A DNA stretch of 64,000 nt. Source: Cherax quadricarinatus. Its lineage: Eukaryota; Arthropoda; Malacostraca; Decapoda; Parastacidae. The stretch lies in the NCBI RefSeq assembly GCF_038502225.1, contig NC_091346.1, forward strand, positions 12,701,687 through 12,765,686, read 5' to 3'. The notes below the pieces were generated by a model. That model saw only the letters and a program-made list of their open reading frames with translations, searched no databases and had not been told where the DNA came from. Made by a program: the position numbers and the translations under genes. Of the stretch, positions 55,046 through 64,000 are shown in pieces (the stretch's first letter is position 1; every line of letters begins with the position of its first letter).

Positions 55046-56862
55046 TTATAAGGCGAAAATCTCATCCAGCTCCTCAGAGCTGGGGCGTGTGCCCAAAATG
55101 CAGCATGCATTACCCCTTTGAACAGCCGCACTGAGCCGCTGGAACAGAAAACTAGCTGCCCTGGGATCCCTAGTTATGCTGATGAGTCTTTTTCCCAGCT
55201 CCTTAAGGAAATTAGATGCACTCTTTCCCCATGAGCCAAGGGTCTCTGAGCCTATGGGAACAAACATATAATGATGGGCAAGTTCTCCATATTTTCTAGA
55301 CTTTTGGGACTCCCTAAAGCTGGCAGCTGCCCCTCCTTCCTCCCTGGTGTATTGGAGATAGGTATCAGCCAAGGTAGATGCACATGTATAGTCCCACACC
55401 ACCTGCTTCCCATCTGTCCAGGCTTGAAGGGTGATACCATCTGGATGCTTCTGGCTGCCAACAGATCTGCATAGTTGGGGTGGCTCCCTTACTGCTGGGC
55501 ATCCAGCTGTTGTGAGGCTCCTCTTGATAATGTTATTAACCTCCTCATGTCTTGCAATCTTTCCCTCGGATTTACGGCACACAAGACCATGGTACCCGAA
55601 TCAGTCTGCTGCTTCACTACCACAAATACACCTGTGTTCGGCGAGAATAGGGGCGGCAAGTCGAAGGGCAACACCGATGCGGATGGTCTGTGGGTCGAGG
55701 CGTGTGCCAAGGCTGGAGTTGGGAACAGCCAACAGAAAGTCCCCAGCATGAGGGGCTCTCACTGCCAGCAGGCGGGCTCTATCCTTCCCTGACACACTCT
55801 GAAGCATCGTTGAGGCTATATTTTCCACTATTGGACCATCCCAGTGCGATTGTTTGTAGTTGTTGGGGGGAGCAGGTCTGGTTTCTGAGCCCGTTAGATT
55901 ATCCCAGATCATTGCTCCGTCAATGAATTTTTGGTCCTGGGCTCCAATCTTGTCCCTAAGATGTTCAGGGAGAATCGCTGCAACAAGCTCTCTGGATGCA
56001 ATACACGAGGACAGAAAAGCAGGTAACGCATTCTGTGATGACTTGCGGACACCAATGCCTCCTAGTCTGACTGGAAGTGTAGCTTGGTTCCACTGCCCGT
56101 CTTCTAGAGTAAGGTTAAGTACTTTCGTAAAAATCTGCCTCAGAATACTGTCATATTCGTGTAGTATAGGGTTATCATATGAAGGTGCACATCTTAGGAA
56201 ATATGTCAACCTGGGCAGACTCAAGCACTTTGTGAGAAGGTACAAGGTATCGTGGGTGTCCAGATTGCCTATTCGTTGTTCCATTCTCCTTAACTCTTCC
56301 AATTTCTTCCTGAGAATTGTGTCAATGGCATTGCTTCCCAGAGGTGCTCCTAGCAAGACACTATTTGTGGGGGCAATGACTGCTGCTCCTGGTAGTTTTG
56401 ATCTCACTGCATTTATCACTTGTTGACTGACTGAGATGATTTCACATTTGGATGGATTTAGGATGAGACCCATTTCCTGTCCCCGTGTCATTACCTGTGT
56501 AAGGTCATGTAGGAGGGACTCCTTTGTACCTGCTAGTGTGCCATCATCTAGGAACCAGATGTTTAGCTCGCTGGTCAGTCTGACTGTGATTTCCCTTACT
56601 GCAATACAGAAGAGAAATGGTGCAAGAGGATCTCCTTGTTGGACACCCTCCGATGATGTGATTTCATGCTCTCCAAAGAGAAGCATTGATTCCTTGCTAT
56701 ACCCAGCTGAAACAAAAGGGAAGAGACCAGGGAAATGTTCTTGTACTGCTGCTAATACCACGTCTCTTTTCAGGAGATTGAACGCATTCTTGAAATCTAA
56801 TTTTACCACTGCATTGTCCTCAGGCAGGTTGTTGATATATGCCCTTGTTGCATGAACCGCTG
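55046..56862 (-). pseudogene. LINE with restriction-like endonuclease (R2/HERO-type), 5'-truncated, one nonsense codon
   Basis: On the minus strand the RT begins inside the palm (AVVKLDFKNAFNLLKRDVVL) and shows EGVQQGDPLAPFLFCIAV, the catalytic NIWFLDDGTLAG, and NPSKCEI. Downstream are a CCHC-type finger (CICGSEAAD, stop, FGYHGLVC) and a PD-(D/E)XK-like nuclease (HPDGITLQAW, GKQVVWDYT), as in early-branching site-specific LINEs (R2, NeSL, HERO). It has no N-terminal apurinic endonuclease, unlike the other LINEs here. A TGA at 55601-55603 interrupts the finger; the frame is the same on both sides. The first RT blocks are missing because the copy is truncated at about 56862. Confidence 0.8.
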
Positions 56863-56877
56863 CTTCACTTCATATAT

Positions 56878-57018
56878 GAAGAGGAAGTGGAACAGAATTC
56901 TTCCTCCGTAAGTCATGAATATTGTAAGAGGCGACTAAAATGCCGGGAGCAAGGGGCTAGTAACCCCTTCTCCTGTATACATTACTAGACTAAAATGGAG
57001 AAACTTTCGATTTTCTTG
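56878..57018 (+). repeat. Dispersed repeat, copy 2
   Basis: Nearly the same as 46187-46345 (gaggaagtggaacagaattc, gtaagaggcgactaaaatgc, cgggagcaaggggctagtaa). It runs directly into the minisatellite, which starts inside the shared phrase caccctgcctcggtgggt. Confidence 0.85.
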
Positions 57019-57786
57019 TTGGGTCACCCTGCCTCGGTGGGTCACCCAGCCTCGGTGGGCCACCCTGCCTCGGTGGGTCACCCTGCCTCGGTGGGTCACC
57101 CTGCCTCGGTGGGTCACCCTGCCTCGGTGGGTCACCCTGCCTCGGTGGGTCACCCAGCCTCAGTTGGTCACCCTGCCTCGGTGGGTCACCCTGCCTCGGT
57201 GGGTCACCCTGCCTCGGTGGGTCACCCAGTCTCGGTGGGTCACCCTGCCTCGGTGGGTCACCCTGCCTTGGTGGGCCACCTTGCCTCGGTGGGTCACCCT
57301 GCCTCGGTGGGTCACCCTGCCTCGGTGGGTCACCCTGCCTCGGTGGGTCACCCTGCCTCTCACCCAGCCTCGGTCGCTCTCCCTGCCTCGGTGGGTCACC
57401 CTGCCTCGGTGGGTCACCCTGCCTCTCTGCCTCAGTGGGTCACCCTGCCTCGGTGGGCCACCGTGCCTCGGTGGGTCACCCTGCCTCGGTGGGTCACCCT
57501 GCCTCGGTGGGTCACCCTGCCTCGGTGGGTCACCCTGCCTCGGTGGGTCACCCTGCCTCAGTGGGTCACCCTGCCTCAGTGGGTCACCCTGCCTCGGTGG
57601 GTCGCCCTGCCTCGGTGGGTCACCTTACCTCGGTGGGCTACCCTGCCTCGGTGGGTCACCCTGCCTCGGTGGGTCGCCCTGCCTCGGTGGGTCACCCTGC
57701 CTCGGTGGGTCACCTTGCCTCGGTGGGTCACCCTGCCTCAGTGGGTCACCCTGCCTCGGTGGGTCGCCCTGCCTCGGTGGGTCACT
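57019..57786. repeat. 18-bp minisatellite, about 43 copies
   Basis: Unit ggtgggtcaccctgcctc, with few changes (cag for cgg, gtcg for gtca, two short deletions near 57358 and 57424). Since 18 bp equals six codons, long frames are open on both strands (GHPASV and RVTHRG repeats; 56995-57810 reads 271 aa), none of them a gene. Confidence 0.97.
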
Positions 57787-59130
57787 CCCTCAGTAGTACC
57801 ATACCAGTAACCAGTTACCAGTGTCAGTAGTGACTCATTACCAACCGTCTGTGTGAATCATTTGTTATTCACTGTTACAGCTGACCTTAGCATGTTTTGA
57901 ACTCGCTCACCCCTAGGAACCATCTCGTGAGGCAGTCTAAAGATGGGGAGCAGAGCCGTAGATAAGGCTGGGCGCTTCCCATATATTCCATTTTAATTAT
58001 ACTCCATGTAACGATAAATGTCACTTCCCTACCCGGGGAGCCAATGCCGGGTCACCAAAATGGAAGAGACCCGGGCCGGGATACCGTACCGGCGAATCAA
58101 ATAGAATAGAATATTCTCCATTAATGCCTATGTTAGTATCCTTTACCCAATCCATATTACCGAACCCAACGGGGCAAATTGGTGGCATCGTTGTGAGAGT
58201 GGATTTAGTGGTATTTCTGCAGAATATCAGGAGTTTAAGCTGCGTGTGAGTGGTGCCGGCGTACCCCAGGCTACCTGTCATCTCCAGCATGCTTCTTTCT
58301 TCACCCGCCTCATCCGTGTTGCAGCCGCCTCTCAGTATGCCAGTTGCTTGAATCTCCGAGGGGTTGACCCGGATTTTGCAATTAAGCCAGCCAGTAAGCC
58401 AGTCTGTGGGAGAGAGCGCCAGTTTGTCGGCCTGGCTGTCCAGCCTGTCTCCTGTCATCTACCTGCTCCTTCATGCTGTGTGCATTGTTACACGTCTTCC
58501 AGTCAGCCATTCTCGTGGGTTAAGCCAGCAAGACACCCCAGCTTCCTAACCCAGCTGAAAGAAAGAAGTGAATGGCAGTGAGCGCCAGTGGGCCAGATTG
58601 TTCTGCTGCTCCCTTCACCACCCGCCACCCACTCCCCACCTAATCTACCTGTGGCTTTTTCCACCCTTTTACCGGGTCCTAGCACTGTTTTTGGCTCACA
58701 TAATTGGTCAAGAGATTGTAGCTGTTCGCCAACGATAAAGCCAATTATGTGAGTTCGCCTAGATAGCACATTTCTTCACGACAACAGTGTGAGTGTAGGA
58801 GGAATCATCACCTGCCCACAAGACCACATCTTCCCCTCATCACCCGTCATCACCATCCACCACTGCTTCCAGACTTCACTTATAATATTCTGTTTAGAGA
58901 CGTTTTTCTTTTCTGCGGTACCCTAGAGATTTTGTGGAATCAGTGTTGCTAGCAGCTAGAAAAAGTTATCATAGCACTGAGCCTAAAATAACACCTCAGA
59001 TAAAAAAAAATGTGCTGGTTCTCCAATAAAAAGAGAATTTATCTGTCCTGCTGAATGTTCTTAAAAGATTTAACATTCAAGTAGTTTCTAAGAACACACG
59101 GATTGATACAAGCATTCTGATAAAGAATTA
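57787..59130. other. Unassigned, mixed composition
   Basis: No convincing gene or known repeat. A 145-aa minus-strand frame (58021-58458) and a 111-aa plus-strand frame (58246-58581) overlap on opposite strands and show no recognisable domain. An inverted pair aattggtcaagagattgtag / cacataattgg ... ccaattatgtg occurs at about 58700-58750. Confidence 0.4.
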
Positions 59131-59476
59131 TCCACAACGTTGCTATGGAGGTGTATGTAGAATTGGTTGCAATTGGTGCAACTTATCTTATGTGAAACAA
59201 ATTGGCAAATCTCTAGATATTAGGTTATCGCAACAGAAATATTTGATATGGATTATTCAAGATTCCATTGCCAATTTTAGCCACATTAGAGTCGGCAGTT
59301 ACATGGCAAATTCGCCAGAAACTAAAGTCATTGTCCCTTGTTCCATTTGGCTCGGACGAAACATTACAAAATCAGCCATCATAAAGCATGATAAACTTTC
59401 ATTATATAATAATAGTAATGACTTATTCAAATTAGATTCATTCTTAGTGGAGGCTATAATCCATAGCCTAAAATAG
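59131..59476 (+). pseudogene. Penelope-like element GIY-YIG endonuclease remnant, second copy
   Basis: The plus-strand frame is open from about 59140 to the TAG at 59474. It reads CYGGVCRIGCNWCNLSYVKQ then IGKSLDIRLSQQKYLI, which follows the Penelope endonuclease pattern (GVYRIxCNxCxxSYxGQTGKxLxxRLxxHK). The GIY is now GVC, YIG is now YVK, and the EHK His is Gln, so the active site has decayed although the frame stays open. Confidence 0.55.
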
Positions 59477-59551
59477 GACTCCTATATAAATGCAATGCAC
59501 TGTATTAAATGTAGCACACAGGGAAAATAATTTAGTCCACTGCGTACTTGT
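59477..59551. other. Short spacer before the LINE tail
   Basis: Sequence ctcctatataaatgcaatgc...gcgtacttg. Probably Penelope 3' flank. Confidence 0.4.
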
Positions 59552-59612
59552 ATTATTATTATTATTATTATAATCAAAAAGAAGCGCTAAGCCACAAGGG
59601 CTATACAGCGCT
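59552..59612 (-). repeat. LINE 3' tail shared with a SINE
   Basis: On the minus strand it reads cgctgtatagcccttgtggc, ttagcgcttctttttgatta, taataataat. The SINE at 44620-44672 has the same tail with a few changes (cgctgtataatcttccgggt, ttagcgcttccccc, ttgattataataat). Confidence 0.85.
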
Positions 59613-59750
59613 GCAGGGTAGGGAAGGAAGCAAGGGAATTGGATGGCAGAAGGGAGGGGGGATGATCAGCAGGTTACAGAAAACAGCGGGGCAGGGGATA
59701 GTACGGGGGTAGAGGGTAGCAAGAGATTCAAGTAGAAAGGGCTGAAAGTA
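59613..59750 (-). other. 3' UTR of the I-like LINE
   Basis: Non-coding, purine-rich on the plus strand (gaaggaagcaagggaattgg). Nothing else recognised. Confidence 0.7.
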
Positions 59751-62700
59751 TCAGAATCTGTGAAGTAAGTCAGTCGTTGTCAAAAAGTCAATGAGAGAGT
59801 CCGGATGAAAGGTGGGTCCATCAGCGAGAAGGGAAGGTAAAGAGAGAGCAGCGGGGCGAAGACGACGACAGTGGTAAATTCTGCGTGCTCGTTGATAAAG
59901 TGGGCAGTCCAACAGAATGTGGCTGACTGATAATGGAGCTTGGCAATTCTCACAGAGAGGAGCAAGACGCCTCTCCATGAGATATCCATGAGTAAGACGA
60001 GTATGGCCAATGCGAAGACGGGAGAGAGTAGTCTCCCAACCTCGACACTGGTGATAAGAAGACGGCCAGTAACCTATACTCGGTTTAATAGACTGAAGTT
60101 TGTTGCCAAGCATAGTAGACCAACGTTGTTGCCAACGGGTGTGAAGGTGGGAAGATATTACAGCAAAATAGTCCGTACATGGAATACCTCTATAAGAAAC
60201 TGGTAGGTCATGTACTGCTGACCGCGCAGCAGTGTCTGCCTGTTCATTGCCCTGTACGTCAACATGACCAGGGACCCAACAAAAAACAATATCTTTATGC
60301 TTAGTAAAGATGCGGCGTAGCCAAAGTTGGATACGGAGGACTAAGGGGTGAGGTGTATCAAATTTTTGTATAGCCTGTAAAGCACTAAGGGAGTCTGAGA
60401 CAACCACAAATGATGACACAGGCATAGATGCAATACGGATAAGTGCTGTAAGGATGGCATATAATTCAGCAGTAAAAATACTAGCTGAAGATAGTAAATG
60501 CCCTTGTACGACGCTGTCCGGAAACACTGCTGCGAATCCTACGCCGTCAGAAGACTTAGAGCCATCTGTGTACACAGCAATGGCATGAGAATGAGAGTGA
60601 AAGTGGTCAAGAAAAAGAGAGCGGGAAGCGACCGTAGACAGTTGGGCTTTCGAGCAAGGGAGGGAGAAAGAACAGACTCGAACAGCTGGAACTTCCCAGG
60701 GGGGTAGGGAAAAGTGAGATGCTACATGTACATAGAAAGGTGGTAGTTGAAGAGAAGACAAGAGCGAATGAAGGCGAAGAGAGAAGGGACGGAGTAAGCA
60801 GGGGCGGCGAACAAATAAAGAATGTCTACTAATATCAGTGACCATTCTATAAATGGAAGGATTGCGGAGATCATGAGAGCGTACATAGTAGCGCAGGCAA
60901 TGGGCATCACGGCGATCGGATAAGGATGGAACGTTCGCTTCTGCATAGAGGCTTTCGACAGGGGAAGAGCGAAAAGCACCAAGGCATAAACGTAATCCTT
61001 GGTGATGAATGGGGTTAAGGCTAGAGAGAGTAGCAGGAGATGCCGCTGAATAGATCTGGTCACCATAATCAAGTTTCGATAAAATAAGGGTGGAATGTAG
61101 GTGAAGGAGGGTTCGACGATCAGCTCCCCACGAAAGATGAGCAAGGGTTTTAAGAAGGTTCAGCCGGCTGTGACAAGTTGCCTTCAGAGAGGTAATGTGA
61201 GGTTTCCAGGATAACCTACGATCAAAGAGGAGGCCCAGAAACTTGACTGTATCACGTTCAGGGATACGGGAGCCATAGAGGTACAAAGGATGATCGGAGA
61301 TGACAGAGCGTCTAGTGAAAGTGATTTGGTGGGTTTTAGTGCTGGAAAATTTAAACCCATGTGTGGTGGCCCAATTGGAAACACGGTCGACTGCATGCTG
61401 GAGAGAAACTGTAAGGAGGTGACAGTCAGCGCCTGCACAGGCAATAGCGAAGTCATCAACATAGAGTGATGACCAAATATTTGATGGAAGACTAGAGGCC
61501 AAATCATTAATAGCAAGGAGAAAAAGTGTTGTGCTCAGAACACATCCCTGGGGGACACCTTCAGCTTGGATAAAGTCCGGGGAGAGCACATTATTAACCC
61601 GAACACGGAAATGCCTGTCAGTTAAAAAGTTCTTAAGGAAGGATGGTAGATTGCCTCGAAGGCCTAAGGAGTGGGCTTGGGCTAAAATATTATACCTCCA
61701 AGTTGTGTCATATGCCTTCTCAAGGTCAAAAAATATGGCAATAACTGAGTGGTTATTCGCAAAGGCATTACGAACATACGTATCCAAGCGCAGTAAGGGG
61801 TCTATGGTAGAACGTCCCTTACGAAAGCCATATTGACGAGTGGAGAGACTGTTGTGTGTCTCTAAATACCACACTAAACGTCTATTTACTAGACGTTCCA
61901 TTACTTTGCAAACTGCACTGGTAAGAGCAATGGGACGATAGTGGGAGGATTCATGTCCCGTAGTGCCTGGTTTGCGGAAAGGGAGAACAATGGCGGATTT
62001 CCACAGCTGTGGAAGAACTCCTTGTGACCAAATAAGATTGTAAAGGCGTAATAGGACTGCAAGGGCTGACTGATGTAAATGTTGTAGCATACGAATATGA
62101 ATGTCGTCGGGCCCAGCTGCCGATGATCGACAAGCTGAGAGTGTTGCCTCCAGTTCTTGAAGTGTAAAAGGCACATTATACTGTTCTTCTCTGAGAGAAG
62201 AAAAGTCCAAGGGTGCTAACTCTCTGGCAGACTTTGAGGAAAGAAATGAGGGGCATAGATGGAGTCCCTGAGAAATACGGACCAGATGATTGCCAATTTC
62301 ATTGGCAACATCTAGTGGGTTTGCTATATCAACACCGGCAACCCGCAGAACAGGAGCCGGGTCAGGAGAATATTTACCACTCAGTTTTCGTACTTTTTTC
62401 CAGACTGCACTCATAGAGGAAGCAGAGGTGATGGTGGAGACATAATCTCGCCAGCAAGTGCGTTTAGCGTCACGGATGACACGGCGAGCGATCGCACGCT
62501 TCTGTTTAAAATCAAGGAGTCGCTCTGTGGTTCTATTGTACCGGTACCTGCCCCATGCAGCGCGTTTCAAACGTACTGCACGAGCACAAGCAGGAGACCA
62601 CCAAGGCACGCATTTCTGAGAATGCCTGCCCGAAGTTTGGGGTATAGAATGAGAAGCTGCGGTGAAAACGGAGGACGAGAAGAGGTGTAAAAGCTCATCG

Positions 62701-63461
62701 ATGGAGGACGAAGAAGGAACCTCTTTAAAAACAGTCAGGTGTGAGTAAAGGTTCCAATTTGCCCGATTAAATTGCCAGCGTGGGGTGCGAAGAGGTGGCG
62801 AATATGAAGGGGAAGTAAGAATGATTGGGAAATGATCACTGTCATGTAAGTCCGGGAGAACAGACCAAGTGAAGTCTAATGCGGCAGAGGAAGAGCAAAC
62901 TGAGAGATCGATGCAAGAGAGAGTATGAGTCCGAGGATCAAAATGGGTGTGAGTACCTGTATTTAAAACATGGAGGGGGTGGGTGGCAAGAAAAGCCTCT
63001 AACTGAATTCCACGGGAATCACAGTGAGACCCCCCCCAGAGGAAATGGTGGGCATTAAAATCACCAAGTAACAGAATCGGTGTCGGTAATGACGAAACAA
63101 GGAAGGCAAAATCCGGAATAGATAATGCCCGAGAAGGAGAGAGATATAAAGAACAGAGCGTATACCACCTATGTAAGTGGATACGGGCTGCTGTGTAATG
63201 CAGCGAAGTATGAACAAATAGCTGATGGTACGGAATATCAGTGCGGAGAAGAAGGGCACTTTCATTAAAGGTCCCATCAGGAAAAGGATCTGAAGAATAC
63301 AATAAATTATAGCCTGAGATGTGAGAAATAACAGCAGAGTGTAATTTTGGTTCCTGTAAGCAAACACCAACAGGGGCAAACTGGGAGAGTAACATCTGAA
63401 GCTCACCCCGATTACCCCTGAGGCCGCGTATATTCCACTGTAAAAAGGCCATGATTGGCAA
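59751..63461 (-). CDS. LINE ORF2: endonuclease, reverse transcriptase, RNase H (1236 aa, intact)
   Basis: This protein carries out target-primed reverse transcription. Endonuclease (about 1-240): QWNIRG at 7, LQEPK near 35, LGDFNAHHFLWG near 130, and SDHFPI near 210. RT: NYRPIALTS-like HYRPIALTSAV, QYGFRKGRST, IFFDLEKAYDTTW, EGVPQGCVLSTTLF and the catalytic LYVDDFAI near 666. RNase H: VYTDGSKSSDGVGFA near 965, FTAELYAILTAL, VVSDSLSALQAI and WVPGHVDVQGNEQADTAAR, so the D-E-D-D residues are all present. A CCHC finger CENCQAPLSVSHILLDC lies near 1170. There is no stop or frameshift and every catalytic residue is present, unlike every other RT gene in the window. The start at 63461 is 35 bp after the ORF1 stop and precedes the endonuclease motif by six residues. 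Confidence 0.95.
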   Translation of the reverse strand: MPIMAFLQWNIRGLRGNRGELQMLLSQFAPVGVCLQEPKLHSAVISHISGYNLLYSSDPFPDGTFNESALLLRTDIPYHQLFVHTSLHYTAARIHLHRWYTLCSLYLSPSRALSIPDFAFLVSSLPTPILLLGDFNAHHFLWGGSHCDSRGIQLEAFLATHPLHVLNTGTHTHFDPRTHTLSCIDLSVCSSSAALDFTWSVLPDLHDSDHFPIILTSPSYSPPLRTPRWQFNRANWNLYSHLTVFKEVPSSSSIDELLHLFSSSVFTAASHSIPQTSGRHSQKCVPWWSPACARAVRLKRAAWGRYRYNRTTERLLDFKQKRAIARRVIRDAKRTCWRDYVSTITSASSMSAVWKKVRKLSGKYSPDPAPVLRVAGVDIANPLDVANEIGNHLVRISQGLHLCPSFLSSKSARELAPLDFSSLREEQYNVPFTLQELEATLSACRSSAAGPDDIHIRMLQHLHQSALAVLLRLYNLIWSQGVLPQLWKSAIVLPFRKPGTTGHESSHYRPIALTSAVCKVMERLVNRRLVWYLETHNSLSTRQYGFRKGRSTIDPLLRLDTYVRNAFANNHSVIAIFFDLEKAYDTTWRYNILAQAHSLGLRGNLPSFLKNFLTDRHFRVRVNNVLSPDFIQAEGVPQGCVLSTTLFLLAINDLASSLPSNIWSSLYVDDFAIACAGADCHLLTVSLQHAVDRVSNWATTHGFKFSSTKTHQITFTRRSVISDHPLYLYGSRIPERDTVKFLGLLFDRRLSWKPHITSLKATCHSRLNLLKTLAHLSWGADRRTLLHLHSTLILSKLDYGDQIYSAASPATLSSLNPIHHQGLRLCLGAFRSSPVESLYAEANVPSLSDRRDAHCLRYYVRSHDLRNPSIYRMVTDISRHSLFVRRPCLLRPFSLRLHSLLSSLQLPPFYVHVASHFSLPPWEVPAVRVCSFSLPCSKAQLSTVASRSLFLDHFHSHSHAIAVYTDGSKSSDGVGFAAVFPDSVVQGHLLSSASIFTAELYAILTALIRIASMPVSSFVVVSDSLSALQAIQKFDTPHPLVLRIQLWLRRIFTKHKDIVFCWVPGHVDVQGNEQADTAARSAVHDLPVSYRGIPCTDYFAVISSHLHTRWQQRWSTMLGNKLQSIKPSIGYWPSSYHQCRGWETTLSRLRIGHTRLTHGYLMERRLAPLCENCQAPLSVSHILLDCPLYQRARRIYHCRRLRPAALSLPSLLADGPTFHPDSLIDFLTTTDLLHRF

Positions 63462-63496
63462 TGATAAAGATACTTGAAATCCGCAGGTAAGGGTTC

Positions 63497-64000
63497 CTAC
63501 GGACTAGAAGGGTTAGAAAAGTCCACATGCGGAGGCAGTGGAAAATGTTCAAGCAGCGAAGGAACGGTGCGCTGTGAAGAAAGGAGTTGCGCAGATGGAG
63601 CAGAGGAGAGAGAAAGAGCGGAAGGTGGATCAGTGTCCATTGATGGTTTGGTCTCTGCAATATATTCAGAGATTGCTTCAAGTGTTTCGGAATTCAGAGA
63701 TGTCGTATGGGAGACAATATTGGGAATGGTAGGGGGAGGATGAGTAAAGATTGGAACTGTATTGGACTGTACCAAGGTAGGGGGGGGCGAAAGGGTGGAG
63801 GGAACTGGAGAAGCGTGGCAGGGGACAGAAGAGACAGGAACCTGGGAGGTGGCAGAAGAGGAAGAAACTTGGGAGGGAACAGGGGAGGAAGGTACATTAC
63901 GAGGAGGAGGGTGAACCTCTGCACTTGTAACTGAGCCAGTGAGAGGGGAAGAACTAGGGACAGAGACAGGGAGGGTAAAATGAGGAGGTGGAAGATGGGT
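63497..64000 (-). CDS. LINE ORF1, C-terminal part (continues beyond the window)
   Basis: Reading back from the stop at 63497, the minus-strand frame stays open for 168 codons to the window edge. It is rich in Pro, Ser, Val and Thr (PSSPVPSQVSSSSATS-like segments, then SPPPTLVQSNTVPIFTHPPP) and ends with DFSNPSSP. I see no zinc knuckle or RRM in this part; those would lie upstream. The position immediately 5' of ORF2 with a 35-bp gap identifies it as ORF1, the nucleic-acid-binding partner protein. Low-complexity tails occur in ORF1 of some I-type elements, but this exact one is not familiar to me. Confidence 0.75.
   Translation of the reverse strand, partial: THLPPPHFTLPVSVPSSSPLTGSVTSAEVHPPPRNVPSSPVPSQVSSSSATSQVPVSSVPCHASPVPSTLSPPPTLVQSNTVPIFTHPPPTIPNIVSHTTSLNSETLEAISEYIAETKPSMDTDPPSALSLSSAPSAQLLSSQRTVPSLLEHFPLPPHVDFSNPSSP

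Larger units (their letters stand above)
59552..64000 (-). mobile_element. I-superclade LINE, 3' end complete, 5' end beyond window
   Basis: From the 3' end on the minus strand: (ATT)n tail at 59552-59574, a conserved 3' UTR, intact ORF2 (63461-59751), and the C-terminal part of ORF1 running off the window. Apurinic-type endonuclease, RT, RNase H and a CCHC finger in that order are characteristic of I/R1/LOA-type elements. The 3' tail is shared with the SINE at 44620-44781. Confidence 0.9.

Noticed and set aside
56995..57810. 271-aa ORF of GHPASV repeats and similar ORFs in other frames
   Set aside because: 18-bp minisatellite read in frame; all frames are open on both strands.
58021..58581. 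Overlapping 145-aa and 111-aa ORFs on opposite strands
   Set aside because: No domain, no repeat context and no supporting signal on either strand; likely chance.

Overview
The window is intergenic heterochromatin of an arthropod, most likely a decapod crustacean. The pentamer (TTAGG/CCTAA)n, the arthropod telomere unit, occurs in long arrays. Almost everything else is satellite DNA, LTR retrotransposons (BEL/Pao and Gypsy), non-LTR retrotransposons (CR1-like, I-like, and one with a restriction-like endonuclease), Penelope remnants and tRNA-derived SINEs. I see no single-copy host gene, no functional tRNA or rRNA gene and no virus gene.

Layout. 1-1730: 3' part of a CR1/L2-type LINE. 1727-2275: MITE fragment, (TA)n and a 39-bp tandem repeat. 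2914-39727: a 33-bp satellite, interrupted by a tRNA-derived SINE (5111-5364), a solo BEL LTR (9777-10825) and a Gypsy element (17254-38333). The Gypsy carries in its reverse transcriptase a CR1-like LINE (19826-36318), and that LINE carries a 13.1-kb palindrome (21039-34180). Each level has a plausible target-site duplication: gtcat for the Gypsy, actgat for the CR1, aaaatc for the palindrome. The order of events is therefore satellite, then Gypsy, then CR1, then palindrome.

39729-43094: two further tandem repeats (55 bp and 22/26 bp). 43388-45202: inverted-repeat-flanked dispersed repeat holding a CR1 fragment, itself holding a SINE. 45670-46830: Penelope endonuclease remnant, dispersed repeat, and a complete 389-bp MITE in (TA)n. 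46922-54714: near-complete but frame-broken BEL/Pao element. 55046-56862: 5'-truncated LINE with a restriction-like endonuclease. 56878-57786: dispersed repeat running into an 18-bp minisatellite. 59131-59476: second Penelope remnant. 59552 to the right edge: an I-superclade LINE with an uninterrupted 1236-aa ORF2 and the end of ORF1.

The best candidate for something undescribed is the palindrome. It has 6.5-kb inverted arms around a 34-bp asymmetric spacer, outward-pointing telomeric arrays in each arm, six mirrored TGACGTCA octamers, six copies per arm of a conserved box of about 66 bp, a very GC-rich block near each end, and no recognisable protein. The two SINEs also share 3' tails with two different LINEs in the same window, which suggests two independent LINE-SINE partnerships.
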